From positions 27,044,501-27,108,500 of the forward strand of contig OY756958.1 of NCBI GenBank assembly GCA_963580455.1: DNA of 64,000 nt. The letters run 5' to 3'. The notes under the pieces are model-generated. The model worked only from the letters and a program-made list of their open reading frames with translations. It made no database searches and had not been told where the DNA came from. This document shows, in pieces, positions 36,107 through 49,800 of this stretch; the first letter of the stretch is position 1, and the number at the start of each line of letters is the position of its first letter. The stretch is from Euonymus europaeus. Taxonomy: Eukaryota > Streptophyta > Magnoliopsida > Celastrales > Celastraceae. The translations under genes were made by a program, and so were the position numbers.

Positions 36107-39100
36107 TCAGTAGTATGCTTTTCGAGGATTGTTCTGTCGAAAGGAAAGTGGAACAACACAAACATGATATCAGAATATAACGGCGAGCCCGGAAACACAG
36201 AATTACCAAATAGTACGACTTATATAATAATATAAGACAGCAAGGCTATATTATCTGAACGAAGGGAGAGAATGAAAGTGGTGATACCATAGGATTTGGT
36301 CTATGACGGTAACCAAGCATCATTCTTTTTTTATACTGCTCGTATATGTCATCCTCGGGATTCACATCTCCAGGATTTTGAGCACCAACGCCTAGGTTGT
36401 CCTTCTTCACGTTACCCGCCATGATTGGATCAGCAATACCCTTTCTGGAGCCCCCCAAAGCCTCACCTATTATTCACAAATTGAAGCTATCAGGTTTCTC
36501 AAAGGGAATATGCGACAGAAGAGCACATGGATGATGTTTAAACAGAGTTCCAAGAATGAAAATGCCATTAATTTATAAATATTTATTTTTCGATTCAAGA
36601 TATAATTATCTTCGATATAAAGGCGTCCGCATGTCATATGCAATCAGCACAAACACCTGCCTAAGCAAGTGGCAAGAGCACAAAAATATAATACTCCCAA
36701 GTTTCAAGGTAGCAAATGAACATCTAAATGAAATCCACAAACTGCCCAACTAATTCACTCACCTTTCTTCACCTATTATCAGATAGCGGGCCCTTCCAAG
36801 CCCAGAAGTTTCCACTTCTTACAAATTGACATAAATCAGGCAGTGAAGCACATGAGATTGGTGTAGAGTTGAGAGAGAGAGTGCGAGCACCTTCTTTCCA
36901 GCCCATTTTGGACAAGAGTTTATGTCCAACATTGTCAGCCTGGATTTTTGACCTTTCTGCGGTTTCCTTGGCGGCCTTCTGTGCAGCCACATCATCACAA
37001 GCAGCCATGAACTTCTCAAGCTCTTCTAGTGGGATGTAATCACCCATATGATGACCCTTTTTCCCTGGAGCTGATTGCCAACTAGGTTGAGAAGAGTTGT
37101 CCGCTATATGACGAAACAAAATATTTAAACACACACACATTGTCCAAACAAAGGATAGACTAAATTCATTCAGCGCTTATATGGTTTAATTCCTGTATAT
37201 GATTTCACAGTATTGCTCTCTTCTATAAATCATTATAAATTATCTTCTATAAATCATTATAAATTATCGAGAAAGACAAGCTAGAACAAAATGCTCCCGA
37301 AAACCCAAAAGGAGCAATAAGTTCCATTAACAAGCAAGTTCAAACCTTGAAGAGAGGGAGGTGGAGGCATTTCATCTTTTGATTGTTTAGGCTGTCTCTT
37401 CCTCTCTTCTTGAGCAGCCTTCTTCACGTAGAACTCCATCATTGCTATTGGATCTGTACTTGGTGGTGCACTGGATTCACCTGAAATAATGATAATATAG
37501 GCATAAATACCATTTGATTATTTACAAATTACAAACAACTAAATATGCTATACAGTTGTTAAAGTCTAAGTCTTCGGCGTCGCCATGACAAGGAAACCAA
37601 CATGCAAAACAAAACTGCAAAGACTATAAACTAGAACTAAAAATCAAAGAGGGCTAAACAAGATTTGGATGTAACAACAACAAAAAATGGGAATTATTAC
37701 TTAAGCTTGCATTAAATGAGAAAGCAAAACCACATACTGGACTATAGATACTTTTCTGAAAGGAACGGAAATCCCACAATGGTAAACAAATTTCCAAGTT
37801 GGAATGCAAGGGAACGCAGAACGCTACAATACAATAGTTTTAATGTACATTTTCATGCATCTAAGGATAGGCAGTATATCTGCATCTGTTCAAGAGGTTA
37901 TTAACATATTCTATGCAATGTTATTTCAAATCACTTCAGAACCACCAATAAAAAAAAAACTCGAGAACAAAAATATAGAGGTTTTTCTTTATCTTTATAT
38001 TCTTTCCTTTTTGCCTTTATTTTATATGGAGCACTGGATAGATTAAGCATAAAAGGACTTGAGCGGAAGAAGAAAGATGGGTTGGAGCATGTATAGGACA
38101 AGCACACAATACCATAAGGTAGAAAATCAACCGGCAATATAAATTTTAGCTTTATACTAAAACTAATCAAAAGGATTTTACACCCTTGCTTTTCGTTCTT
38201 CTTTATTCAAGAAAAAAATTGATTTTATTCAGGAGAGCACCAAGACAGTCCTATACATCATCAAGATGATGCTAAAAAAGATAACAAACATCATTGTTAC
38301 AGTGTCTGGAGAACCAAAACCCTAAAGAATATAGTTTAAAAACTAAAGAATTCACACAAAATTTTCTCTATCTTGAAAAACTCAATTATGTCTCTATGGG
38401 AAGATCAACCAGTATGTTCCTAGGGGGATTGGCTCTATCAACTTCTGCTTCTTCACCCCACTGCTTTTAGTTAGAGTGTAAACATCGAGTGAGTCGACAT
38501 AAGATACAATAATTGGGGTGAAAAGAAACTTATCAATATGGAAACAAACACGAACTCTCCCATAAATTCAATTAACTATTGCAAACCAAAATACTAATAT
38601 CTCTACCTGAAGTAACTGAAGCTTTAGACTCCTCATGCATCTCATACAAAGCAGAAGCAGGGATTTGATAGTTTGATTTTTGCTGCAGCGACCATTTTGA
38701 ACCACTTGTGGCCTTAGAAGCCAAAGAGCTCATATTCGCTACACAGACAAAAAGTTCCCATTATTACATTGTGACTTGAAAAGGAGAACTTTAGTAAGCC
38801 TATCAGTAACCATGCATAACATCGCAAACAAGAGAAGAAATCAAAAGCATCTCATAAATCATAATCCATGATAAGGGTGAAGATAAAGAACTCCAGACGC
38901 ATCTTAAACTGAAATCACAACATTTACACAAAATATGCTGCAATTTTGAAGTTCAAGTATCTTTCTTGAGAGGATCTTTTTTCTACCACCATGATGTGTA
39001 TCAGCCCGCCATAATGTTTTAATTTAACAACTGGAAAGTAGAACCAAAAAATAATCAATGCTCCTCGGCTCCTCCCCACCTTCATCTATGACTGTGATCT

Positions 39101-40684
39101 AAATAACGCAATCAAAAGGATAAATTATTGAAATTACTATTTAAATAAATAACAAAATGCTATCTTCAGATTCAAGCACTAACCACCATGAGGTATTCGG
39201 GAATACTCTGTCTGTGACAGTGCCTTTTCCTCCTCAGCGAGACGATATTCATAGTATTTGTAGTCAGCACAACTCTCATTAAATAGAAACCTATGAATGG
39301 CATAAAAAGCGACAACAAAAAACTAAAGCATGAGATATTAGAAGAATAGAAGCAAACTAACGCCATAAGAGAAACTCAAATAACCCATGCCATTCCAGTA
39401 ATAATTTGATCCCCAAAAGAGGATGGCAGTAGATAAGGAATATACTTAAAAGGAGTGTCTCCAGGATTCCTCTGGCGTGTAACATGCTCAAATTGTCTTC
39501 CATTTTTGGCGACAAAACTAGCTAGTTTGTCAGCAACGTTCTTCACTGTAGGGTCACTTGGAAAAGGTGCTGCTGCATATCACTTATAAAACCGATTAAT
39601 ACCAGGAGCGTGAACAAGAGAATGCAAATTACTCTTGTAGCAGGGGTGCCACATATTCCAAATTTTTCACGGAACATCTCTTTCCAGCAATGATGACTGG
39701 TTAAGCTATACGCTGCATTCATGAGACAAGAAATATTCAAGAATGTTTTCCCCTCTTCATCCATCATTTAAGATTGGAAGACAGAGACTGATAGTTTCAT
39801 TAAGGACACTTAGTGATGGGCACAATATGTGAACTATTGAAAGATAGGCATCTCTTTTCTATTTTGATCAATACAGAAGACTTCGAAAAAAATTAAAAAT
39901 TCATATAAGTTCAAGGATGATTAAATGTGGAAAGAAAATTTTCAGATCTACAATAAGATTATGTGTTTCACACTTCAGAGAAAAAAATCTCAATATTTCC
40001 CTCATCAACCATTTCAAAAATGGCACACTCTGATCGTAAGAATAAAATATTTTCTGACAAGTTTGAAAATAAGAATTTCAACTAAAGGATCGATGATAGA
40101 CAATGCTGATGCAACTGCCCGTTTATGGTGAAAAATAGTGTGGGGAAAAACTCTATTGCCCAGAGAGAGAGGAAAAAAAAAGAATTTCAACTTTACCAGC
40201 ACAATCATGACAATTAGGAAATCCAAAAAGATCTCAAATGCAATCAACAAAAATGAAAGAACATGTATAAGCAGTAATTACCAACATCCACTTGTCTTGA
40301 TGATTGTTCAGATAACTCTGACTGACCCAGCTTCTGCCGTTTTGCTGTTACATCACCAGATATGTCTCCAGGATCTGTTTCATCTTCATCTCCACCCAAC
40401 TTAACAGGAGGTGTCACAAGCTTTGACTTCTGTTTCAAGCTGAATGCGAGTTTGCCTCCAGAGGTAGGGGTGGTCCTGCGTGTATCACTAGTCTTAGAAC
40501 CCCCAGAGGCTTTAACAATGGAAGGTTTATGAATTGCAGGGCCCAATATAACTGTGTTGGGTTTAGAGTCTACTATGGAACCTTTCTTCTCAGCTTCCTT
40601 CTCCTTATCTTGTTGGAGCTGTTTAAATCTCTCCATAAATGAGCCATCATTAACAAAAAGGCTAGGAGGCGCTCTTTTGTCCAT
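36107..40684 (-). CDS. SURP (SWAP) and G-patch domain splicing-factor-like protein
   Basis: Related to SUGP1; such proteins act with spliceosomal helicases in the nucleus (family knowledge). The exons are 40684-40282, 39572-39446, 39290-39184, 38738-38607, 37480-37346, 37103-36891, 36466-36288 and 36133-36107, all in phase, giving 440 residues. The start MDKRAPPSLFVNDGSFMERF is chosen because it matches plant orthologues as I recall them; an in-frame ATG eight codons upstream (40708) is possible. The SURP domain is at about 140-200 (VADKLASFVAKNGRQFE, then DYKYYEYRL). A lysine-rich linker follows. The G-patch is at about 357-400 (VGHKLLSKMGWKEG, SRKGIADPI). The C-terminus is YRHRPNPM-NNPRKAYY. 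It is divergently paired with the methyltransferase gene at 41943. Confidence 0.94.
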
Positions 40685-41570
40685 TGGCAAAGAGCCAAGT
40701 AATCTCATGTTGTTTACTCGAAATCACTGTTTGACAATAAACCTTTCAAGCTATTCAGACATTAAAATGGATCTTAGGTCCTACTTTGAACTTAGTAGGT
40801 AGCAACTAGCGAGTTGTATTAAAAACTAACATAAGGTACAATTCACACAAAGGCACAAGCCACGTGAAAGGGATAATTCAGGAGTCAAACGCATTATTTT
40901 AGTGAAAAATCTCTTGCAAGTGCTTCCACCAAGCAGTCACCAAATTTGATCAAACAACAAAAACCTAAACTTTAACTTCCCTCGACAGTATTTAAGAGTG
41001 GAATATCCAGGGCAGAATCTCACTAAGCAAATAAAAAACGAATTCATACTGTAGTGAATCCATTCAAATACAACTTTACAAACAAAATACTGAACAATTG
41101 TCTGGACAGGAACCACTTACAGATGTGAACAAATTCAGATGCAAGTACACATACAAATACATCAAAACAAGCACAGGTTCAATAGTAAATTTCCCATAAC
41201 TTTCATAGCAGCACATCCATCAACAAACTCTAGAATCTAAATCAACCGAGCAATAATGAGCAGCGAAGAAGTCTACCCAATTCTTCCTTTCAAGTCAGCA
41301 ATCCAGGCACTAATATATCCACCATCACAAATTTTGAGCAAATAAAAAATTCCAAAACCCATACACATGAATCACAACCCTAAAGTCTCCTCGACGTAAA
41401 ATAAAATAAAAATCAACACAATCCACAGAATCATTACAGACACCAAAAATTAAAAATCGTTACCTAGTACTTGAAAAAATGTCGGGCTCAGAAAATATCG
41501 CCTCTGCTCTTCGACTCTTCGTTCGATGAGAGATCGCTAATGGAGAGCAAGACAATGCGAAGATAGCCGC
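40685..41570 (-). promoter_or_regulatory. 5' UTR of the SURP/G-patch gene with a UTR intron
   Basis: A leader exon ends at 41464 (AGTACTAG then gtaacg) and the next exon begins about 40726 (acceptor GTCAAACAG), so an intron of about 740 bp separates the leader from the coding start. The leader exon is pyrimidine-rich on the minus strand. Leader introns near the start are common in plant housekeeping genes and often raise expression. Confidence 0.6.
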
Positions 41571-41942
41571 TGTGGATGGATTTACAAGGTTGGTCGGTTT
41601 ATACAATACTTTATAGTTTTATATGCAAGGATACTTTCGCGATTTTTGATTGGACCTCGTTATTTCTGCAAACTATTTTTGTGTCTCTAACATTTCTCTA
41701 ATTTCAGTATGGCCCTAATATTTGAACAGAATTGCTAAATAGGCCCGTTCTAAAACATTTCTCTTCTCGGGCCACTTAAAATGTATATTTGGGCCGTATG
41801 TACGAAGAATTGGGCTAAAGTATTTTATCGAGCTCGGCCCGAATTAGATCCAAGCTCGACATTTGACCACCTCTCAATTCTAATAGAGACCTTCGATTCC
41901 CGCAGACGCACCAGAGAGAGGAGACGGAGGGGTCAGTCATCA
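41571..41942. promoter_or_regulatory. Bidirectional promoter of the SURP/G-patch and TrmL-like genes
   Basis: The two genes diverge with only a few hundred bases between leaders. The region contains site-II-type motifs TGGGCC (41789-41794) and TGGGCT (41811-41816) plus several GGCCC/GGGCC words near 41711, 41742, 41769 and 41834. Such motifs bind TCP factors and occur in promoters of translation and organelle-biogenesis genes. Confidence 0.6.
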
Positions 41943-44597
41943 ATGGATGCAAATTGTACTTTGAACGCCATAAACACTCTTCATTTCTCTATCTATTTGA
42001 GATCAAAACCTTCTCTCCTTCGCCCGCTCTACTTTTCCCAAGTCAAGAACAGGATTTTTCCCTCTTCTCTCTCCTCCTCTTCACACTTCTCTCCTATTTG
42101 CTCTCTATGTAACTCCTTCAACCTCTTAACTTACGCTTATTTTGAAAACTGAATGTAATGAAATATTCTATTTTTTTGCTGGGTTTTTGTTTTTAACTTG
42201 TTTTGATATTTCTGTTGTCTCATTGTGGATGTAGCTGGAAGTGCTCGTACCAACTCTCTTCCAAATGGGGTGGGTGAGGGGGTCAGCCACAGCTCACAAA
42301 ATAAGCTTCTTCAAGTCGTATTAGTCTCTCCTCAGGTATTGTTGTAGGATATCTGAGTCTGGATGCTAATATTGTGGAGACTCTGTGTCATAGTTTTTGT
42401 GGTTAATTTTGTTTTGTAATGGGTAAATTGGATTCTTCAGACACAACGGTAAGAAGACTGAGTATACTGTGGTGGGCTTCGTTTGGTAATGGGTAGGTAG
42501 TGCGGTACAGAATTCAATTTGGAAATTGAAGAAATGGGAATGTATTGTGATTTATGTTTCTGGTGATAGTCTGTCTATGGCTTATTTACACTGGAAAAGA
42601 TATTTGAGACAATGCTGAGTATAGTGGGGTAAAACAATAAATTTCTCATTAAAGATGGATTGATGTTTACCTGCTATTGATATGTTAAGCTTTATCATTG
42701 CATTTCATCGAAGTTTACTGAGATTTATATTATGCAGTGAAATTGCTGTTAAATTTGATGATTAGAAACATTGGAAAGCTTAGTTTGAAAGAAAAGATAC
42801 TACATTCATCTATTCAAGTATTTGTTAGAACGATTAAATTCTAGATTGTACATCCAAATTGTTGCCCTTTCTTCCAATAGTTGATCATAATTGATTAGTA
42901 TAGACATCAACATCTTGACATTTCAGACTCAAGATATAATATTTTTATATGTTTCTTTTTTGGGTTCCAGACAACATCTATTTCTCAAGGCAGGCTTTGA
43001 GATTTCTATTGTACTTCGCAGATTCCTGGAAATACTGGTTGCATTGCCAGAACATGTGCAGCATCAGCTGTTGGGTTACACCTTGTTGGGGTGAACATTT
43101 CTTGTTCTCATTTGAGTTATTCGTTACTTATTTAACCTCATTTTCTCTGAACATAAAGACTTATAGCTAATTTGTCAGGTCATTTACATGCTTATTTGTT
43201 TTCTTCCCCAGCCTTTAGGGTTTCAAGTTGATGACACGAAACTAAAGCGGGCTGGATTAGATTACTGGCCGTATCCTTGCATTTCTGTTTTATTCTTGGA
43301 TTTTCTCCTTCAGTTTTCTTCAGTTCTTGACATATATTTATATATCCTAAGCTTTTCAATTGGATAACCATACTGATTGTTAAATGTTTGGGAGATATTT
43401 GCATCATTGTATGCCTTTTTTGGTTCAAATTTAAGGATATGGGATACTTAAGAAGTCAAAATCATCCATGCTATTTCAATAATGAAGTTTTTTTCTCTCT
43501 GCCTTTTAGCTTTAGGTTACAGCATGCAGCTGGGTTTCACAATTTCCCACACCCAACTATCTGACTGATGTAGACCAGAAACTAATCTCTCTCAAAACTA
43601 CATTGACTGACATAAGCATAACTGAGACTACCTAGTGAAAAGTTACTTGATTACGTCTAGAAAGCTCATAATATCAGCTGTTCTAGTGGTATCTTCTGGT
43701 AAATATGCTGGGATATTTCTGGTTGTTTTCTGCAGAAAAATATTTTTTACAGATTCTCGGCCCCAGCCACTTTGTATCACTCATATTAGCAGAAGTCGTA
43801 TATTTAGGGACTGCTTATACAATTGCACCTGTGCTTCGTAGCTCTGCATTCTATATTTATTTGGCATCATCCATGCCTTCTACTTTTCTTACATCAAAAA
43901 TTCTTCTGTTTTAAGTAATTAACTCTGATGTTAGATATGTAGTTGTCAAAGAGCATAATTCTTGGACAGAATTTCAAGATTATTTCAGGCAACAGGTTTT
44001 CATTTTCAACAAATGCTCCTTCAATCCATGTTACAACTCTCTTTTCGTTTGCAATTGGCTCTTTTTATTTTCATGAACACAGGAAGGGGAGAAGAGGTTG
44101 CTGGCATTTACTAAAAGAGGAACGAAAATTCATTCAGTAAGTTGCTTATTCCTGCAACCCCTCTAAGGTCCTAAGTAAATGCAGAAAAGTTCTGAGATTG
44201 ACAAGCAAAGATGGTTTTTTCCTTTTTTGTTGACTGAAATTCTCCGTACTGTTAATCTCAAGAAGAAGAAGAAAAAGTTCTAATGTTAGCCATATTGTAT
44301 TGTAAAAATCTGCAGGATTTGTCATACTGTAAAGGCGATTATCTGATATTTGGGTCAGAAACTTGTGGTCTGCCACCCGAAGCATTGCGAGACTGCGAAA
44401 GTGGCACATTTGGGGGAGGGACAATTCGCATTCCAATGGTGGAAACATATGTTAGATGTCTGAATCTCTCTGTCAGTGTTGGCATTGCCTTATATGAAGC
44501 TTCTAGACAACTAAACTATGAGCAACTTCAATTCCAATCTGGAACTTGTGTAGATAGTGAAGAACAATCATTCATTACTGAGGATATTTTTGCATAA
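41943..44597 (+). CDS. SpoU/TrmL-like tRNA (cytidine/uridine 2'-O-)methyltransferase, probably organellar
   Basis: TrmL enzymes methylate the 2'-OH of the tRNA wobble nucleotide 34 using S-adenosylmethionine, with a trefoil-knot (SPOUT) fold. The exons are 41943-42108, 42235-42335, 43022-43090, 43212-43270, 43935-43995, 44083-44136 and 44316-44597, all in phase, giving 263 residues. Motif 1 is IPGNTGCIARTCAASAVG (about 90-107); motif 2 is YLIFGSETCGLPPE (about 180); motif 3 is IRIPMVETYVRCLNLSVSVG (about 205-225). LDYWPYVVVKEHNSW and QDYF also match TrmL. The first 55 residues are rich in Ser, Arg and Leu with one acidic residue, so a plastid or mitochondrial transit peptide is likely. The start at 41943 is preferred to the in-frame ATG at 41781, which lies in the promoter. 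Confidence 0.92.
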
Positions 44598-44900
44598 TCT
44601 GATGGTGTTTCTGAGGGATTGCTGGGTCCTATTCTTTGTATGAGATGTATGGAATTTCTACAATGTATGGATTGTTATGGACTTGTCGAGTTATTGTGAT
44701 CAAATGGTCGTTGACCACATTCTTGGTTATGAGCTGGGCTAAGATTGAGCCCAAACGTAGTCTGAACCCAAGGCCTGGATCGATGGGCTGGACTAATAAG
44801 TGTGGCGTCCTTGTCCATGCAAAAATATTTTTTATTCACATTAACTGGAGTATTTCTATTTCCAAAAATAATAATATTTTAATTTTTTCCTGATAATTGC
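44598..44900. other. 3' flank of the TrmL-like gene
   Basis: Contains the 3' UTR of the methyltransferase gene and short AT-rich sequence; nothing else is seen. Confidence 0.5.
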
Positions 44901-46275
44901 TGACAAAATTAAAGATTCATTTGGAGGCTGACCCCATCACGTGATAAATTTGATGATGTCGTAAAATCAAGACAAACACAATCCCATGTTCCACCATCTG
45001 TTGGGGAAGTTTGGAATTTTCAAGGCTCCATATTTTGCCACGTGGCTTATGTTTTGACCCTTGATTTTTCACAAAACTGGACAAATATTTGATTGTTCTG
45101 CCAATCAAATATTTATTTTTTTTGTCGTTTTAAATTAATTTATGGAGTATTGATTATTGATAGGTAAAAAATTGTACCCATTATTCTGGTGATAAGTACC
45201 AAATTTTCTATGCTTTTTGGTATAATGTACTACCCAAATTGGTATTTTTGTGGACAGGTACCGCTGGGGTGAAATAATGAGAAAAGTTGTGCTGGGCAGA
45301 TTGTGAGCCGAGTGCGACCTGCGTGCGGCCGTAAGACGCGAATTCTAAATTAAAACTGAGATGATGTGGCAGCTGGGACCCAGTGGAGAACACAATTAAA
45401 GACTAAACCCTAGTTGCTAGTAAGGGAGGGGAGAAGAAAGTTCCAGAAAAGGAGAAGACAGCGGAGAGAGAGGAGGCAATTCCAAGAGTGGCGATTCCTT
45501 TTTTCCCTCATTGATTCGAACATTGGTTTTAAGTATTTGTTGATTTTCATTATGGATATGTGTAACTAATTCCTTTTTAGCTAGGATTTGGTATTGTCTT
45601 CTACCAAAACCTTCGTGCGTTGATTTGATTATTGATTAGACTGGTTTAATTCATTGTTCTCTGGAATTATTGTTGATTTCCTAGAGTTATGTATGTCTGA
45701 TCACCATCATAATATTTAGGAACTGTTAGTTGAACATATTCGGCTGACCATGACCCGGTGTTTGACGAAGTAACAATAACTTGTTTTGCGATTCAGGTTA
45801 GAGGATAATGAACATAACTGATTGGGTGTGAATTAATATCCTAGGTTATGCTATTGTCGATTTCCATGTGTTGATGCTTATTTTAGAATGTTCTTAGGAG
45901 AGACCAAACCAAGACATCTTTGATAAGAAAAGATCCTGAGCTGGACCAAAGTCAGGATTGTTGCTTAGGGAAATCTAATTGATCGAGCTGGGCCAAAGTC
46001 TTTCAATTGACGTAGTTAAATTCTTAATTTGTGTAATTGATAATTCATATATGTGCACAAGGTGAAGGTAGATGATTAAGCCAAATCCAAGCTAAATCTC
46101 ATTAATTGTTGGATTCATAATTTAATTTAATTTTGCACTATTGTTTGCTTTACAATTGGTTTTTACAATAGTCCATTTGGATTCGATCTCATTCACTGTT
46201 ACTGCTTTGCGACCGTACACTTGCGTTTGGGTAAAACCTGTTGGAATTTATTGTGATAATAAATTGACGATCAAG
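44901..46275 (+). mobile_element. Truncated Ty3/gypsy-type retrotransposon, LTR/leader part
   Basis: No coding frame. The composition and phrases recall the LTR and 5' leader of Tat/Athila-type elements: a GTGCGACCTGCGTGCGGCCG patch near 45315, then 'gaccgtacacttgcgtttgg' near 46211 and 'gacgatcaagtttttg' at the right end, which in intact elements runs into a conserved GGCGCCG leader (family knowledge). Here that sequence stops at 46275-46281 and LRR coding sequence begins. LTR boundaries were not resolved. Confidence 0.45.
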
Positions 46276-46513
46276 TTTTTGAACATCTTCAACACATGGA
46301 CCGGCGCTCAATGTTGCAACAATTGGTTCGGAGTCAGCTGCGACCCCGCCACTGGTCGAGTCACCGATCTCACTCTCCGCGGCGAGTCAGAGGATATCCT
46401 ATTTTCCAAAATTCAGGCCGTACAGGGGGTTACATGACCGGTTCTATTGACCCCGCCATCTGTCGCCTCGACAAGCTCACTACACTCATCGTCGCCGATT
46501 GGAAGGCCGTCTC

Positions 46514-46781
46514 TGAAAAGACAAATTGATCAATGAAAACTTAATGATCAAGAACCCTAGACAAACTGGATGAATGGCTTGACTTTATTGAAACAACTTT
46601 GAGATTATAAAGTCATACAACAGATCTTAATAAGAAGGAAAAAAAACAACCCACTAAAGCATGAATTAAGCTTAGTGGTAATCACAACAGGAATGAGTCA
46701 AAAAAAAACAAGTAACAGCCCTAGAATCTAGGACATTATTCTAACAGACACTTAAACAGAAAACAAACAATTAACTCAACA
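46514..46781 (-). repeat. Copia 3' LTR
   Basis: 268 bp, starts TGAAAAGACAAATTG and ends TTAACTCAACA on the plus strand. It is nearly identical to 50954-51221. Confidence 0.95.
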
Positions 46782-46804
46782 ATCTCTCCCTTAAACTAAC
46801 TACT

Positions 46805-49800
46805 TCATGCAATTAGTTTATTTTCTGGCACTTTACACACCCCCAACTGTGTACGAAGCTTATGGAAAGCTTCCAGTTTCAACGGCTTTGTCATTAAATC
46901 TGCAACTTGATCTTGTGTTCCACAATGTACCATCTCAATGACTCCATCCTTAGCGAGATCTCGCAGATAATGAAAACGCACATCAATGTGCTTGCTTCTA
47001 CCGTGCATAACAGGATTCTTAGATAACTTGATGGCCGAACTATTGTCACACATTATCCTTGTGCAGCCTTCTTGTAAATGTCCCAGCTCCTTCAATATCC
47101 TTCTCATCCAAACTGTCTGACAAGCACAGGCACAAGCTGCCACGAACTCAGCTTCTGTGGTTGAGAGAGTGACAATAGGTTGCTTCCTTGAAGACCAAGC
47201 AACAGCACCACCACTCATCAAAAATACATATCCAGAGGTGCTCTTTCTGTCTTCCACATCACCTGCGTAATCACTATCAGTGAAAGCCATCAACTGCTCA
47301 ACTCCTCCCTTCTTGTACAAAATTCCATAGTTCACAGTTCCTCTCAAATACCTAAGAACTCTTTTAGCAGCTTGAAAATGCAATTCTGTTGGCTTTGACA
47401 TGAACCGACTAATGAGGCTCACAACGAACATCATATCTGGTCGAGTTGCTGTGATAGACATCAAACTCCCCACCATTTGTTTGAAATATGTTTCATTCAC
47501 CTTGACTCCTCCTTCATCTCTGCACATTTTAGAACCTGGCACAATGGGACTACACACAGCATTGCTATCTTCCATGCCAAAACGCCTCAAAATCTCCATT
47601 GCATATTTCTTTTGACATATATAAATTCCATCAGACTCTTGTAGCACTTCAATTCCGAGAAAGAACCTCATCTTACCTAAGTCAGTCATATCAAACTCCT
47701 TTTGCATTGAACTTTTAAAATCTTTCATCATAAGTTCATCATTACCTGTATAAATGAGATCATCTACATAAACACTGACAATGAGAATTTTACCTTCTGT
47801 GCTCCACTTGAAAAACAATGTCTGCTCACTTTGACTCTTTTGAAAATTTTCACTGATGAAATAAGACTCAATACGACTAAACCAAGCTCTGGGAGCTTGT
47901 TTTAGTCCGTATAAGGCTTTGTGCAGCTTGTAAACTTTGTGCTCACTTCCCTTCTTTTCATAACCCTTTGGCTGCTCTACATACACATTCTCACTCAATG
48001 CACCATGCAAGAATGCGGATTTGACATCTAGTTGATATATCTTCCAACCTTGTTGTGCTGCAATTGCTATCACCATTCTCACCGTGTCCATCCTTATCTA
48101 CTTCACCCAACTCATTCAACTTAGTTTTATAAATCCATTTAACCCCTATTCTCTTTGCTATAATCTACTCCATGTTCTTGCGAGTAGCCCTTAGCCACCA
48201 ACCGTGCCTTATACTTATCTACTTCACCCAACTCATTCAACTTAGTTTTATAAATCCATTTAACCCCTATTCTCTTTGCTCCAGTTGGTAGTTCAGTCAG
48301 CTCCCAAGTTTGATTCTTCTCAATAGCTTTAATCTCAGCATCCATAGCTAGCCTCTATTTTGAACATTTTACTGCCTCTTCAAAGCTCACAGGGTCTGAA
48401 GAATCAATTAGTGCCATATTGACTACATCGTCACTCTCTTCACTTCCTGATAACCCTTCACCAGTAACAAAATCTTCCATCCACCTAGGAGGGTGTCTAT
48501 GTCTGCCCTCCCTTGCATCCATCCCTTCTTCGTCAGTAGTATTCGAAGAGGCAGTACCAGCCCCTTCAACTTCATCATCACCTTCTCTATCTGGTTCACT
48601 TTCCTCCTCACCATCTACATCATTCTCACTATCTCCCCACTCCAAATCCACCAGTAATTCTTTCTTGTAGCTGGCACCCCAATCCCACTGATTCTCTTCT
48701 TCAAATATGACATCTCTGCTCACAACAATCCTCTTAGCAATAGGATCATATAGTCTGTAGCCTTTAGATTCATCACTCACTCCAAGAAGTACACAGCAAA
48801 AACTCTTGTTTTCCAGTTTGGTCCTTCTAGCATCTGGGATATGAACATGAGCCACACAGCCAAACACTCTAAAGTGCTCAACTGAGGGCTTTACTCCACT
48901 CCAAGCCTCTTCCGGAGTCATCTCTTTAACAACTAATGTTGGAGACCTGTTCAAGACATACACAGTCCAATTCACTGCCTCAAGCCAGAAGGTTTTAGGA
49001 ACCTTCTTCTCTGAAAGCATTGTTCTGACCATATTCATCACCGTTCTATTCTTGCGCTCTGCTACTCCGTTTTGTTGAGGAGTATAGGCTGTGGTTAGTT
49101 GCCTCTTTATTCCATTTTGTTTGCAATACTCATTAAATTCCACAGCGTTAAACTCTCCCCCTCTGTCAGTGCGTAGACATTTAATAGGCAAACCAGTTTC
49201 TTTTTCCACAAGCATCTTGAAACACTTAAAGTAATGAAAGGCTTCTGATTTTTCTAGTAAAAAATAGATCCATGCTTTTCTGGAATAATCATCTATGAAG
49301 CATAAGGAGTACCTCTTATGACTATTAGACGCTGGAGTGATAGGACCGCAAATATCTGCATGAATCAGCTGCAATTTTTGAGTTGCTCTCCATTGACTTT
49401 TCTTAGGGATTGGAACACGGTGCTGCTTGCCCTTCACACAGTCTCTGCAGATAACTGTTGAGGAGATTGGCAATTGTGGCAAGCCTCGAACCATCTTCTT
49501 GGATTGCAAAGTTTTTAGTCCTTTGTGACTCAAATGGCCATACCTGCAGTGCCATAGGTGAGAGAGGTCTTGCGCAGTAGTATGAAAGCATGAAGCTTTC
49601 TTTGCTTGTGTTTGAGCCAGCACCACAAACATCCTGTTTGTTTTCATATTGGTTTGAATGATCAAACCCTTACGTGGATGATATATCTTACACATTCCTG
49701 ACTGAATCAGAATAGTTAATCCCCTCTCCTGCAGTTGGCCTATACTCAAGAGATTATTCTTGAGTTCTGGAACATAATATACCTCTGTGACAACATGGTT

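Noticed and set aside
41781..41942. Upstream in-frame ATG of the TrmL-like gene as the start
   Set aside because: It would translate the site II promoter region; the ATG at 41943 starts a typical transit peptide.
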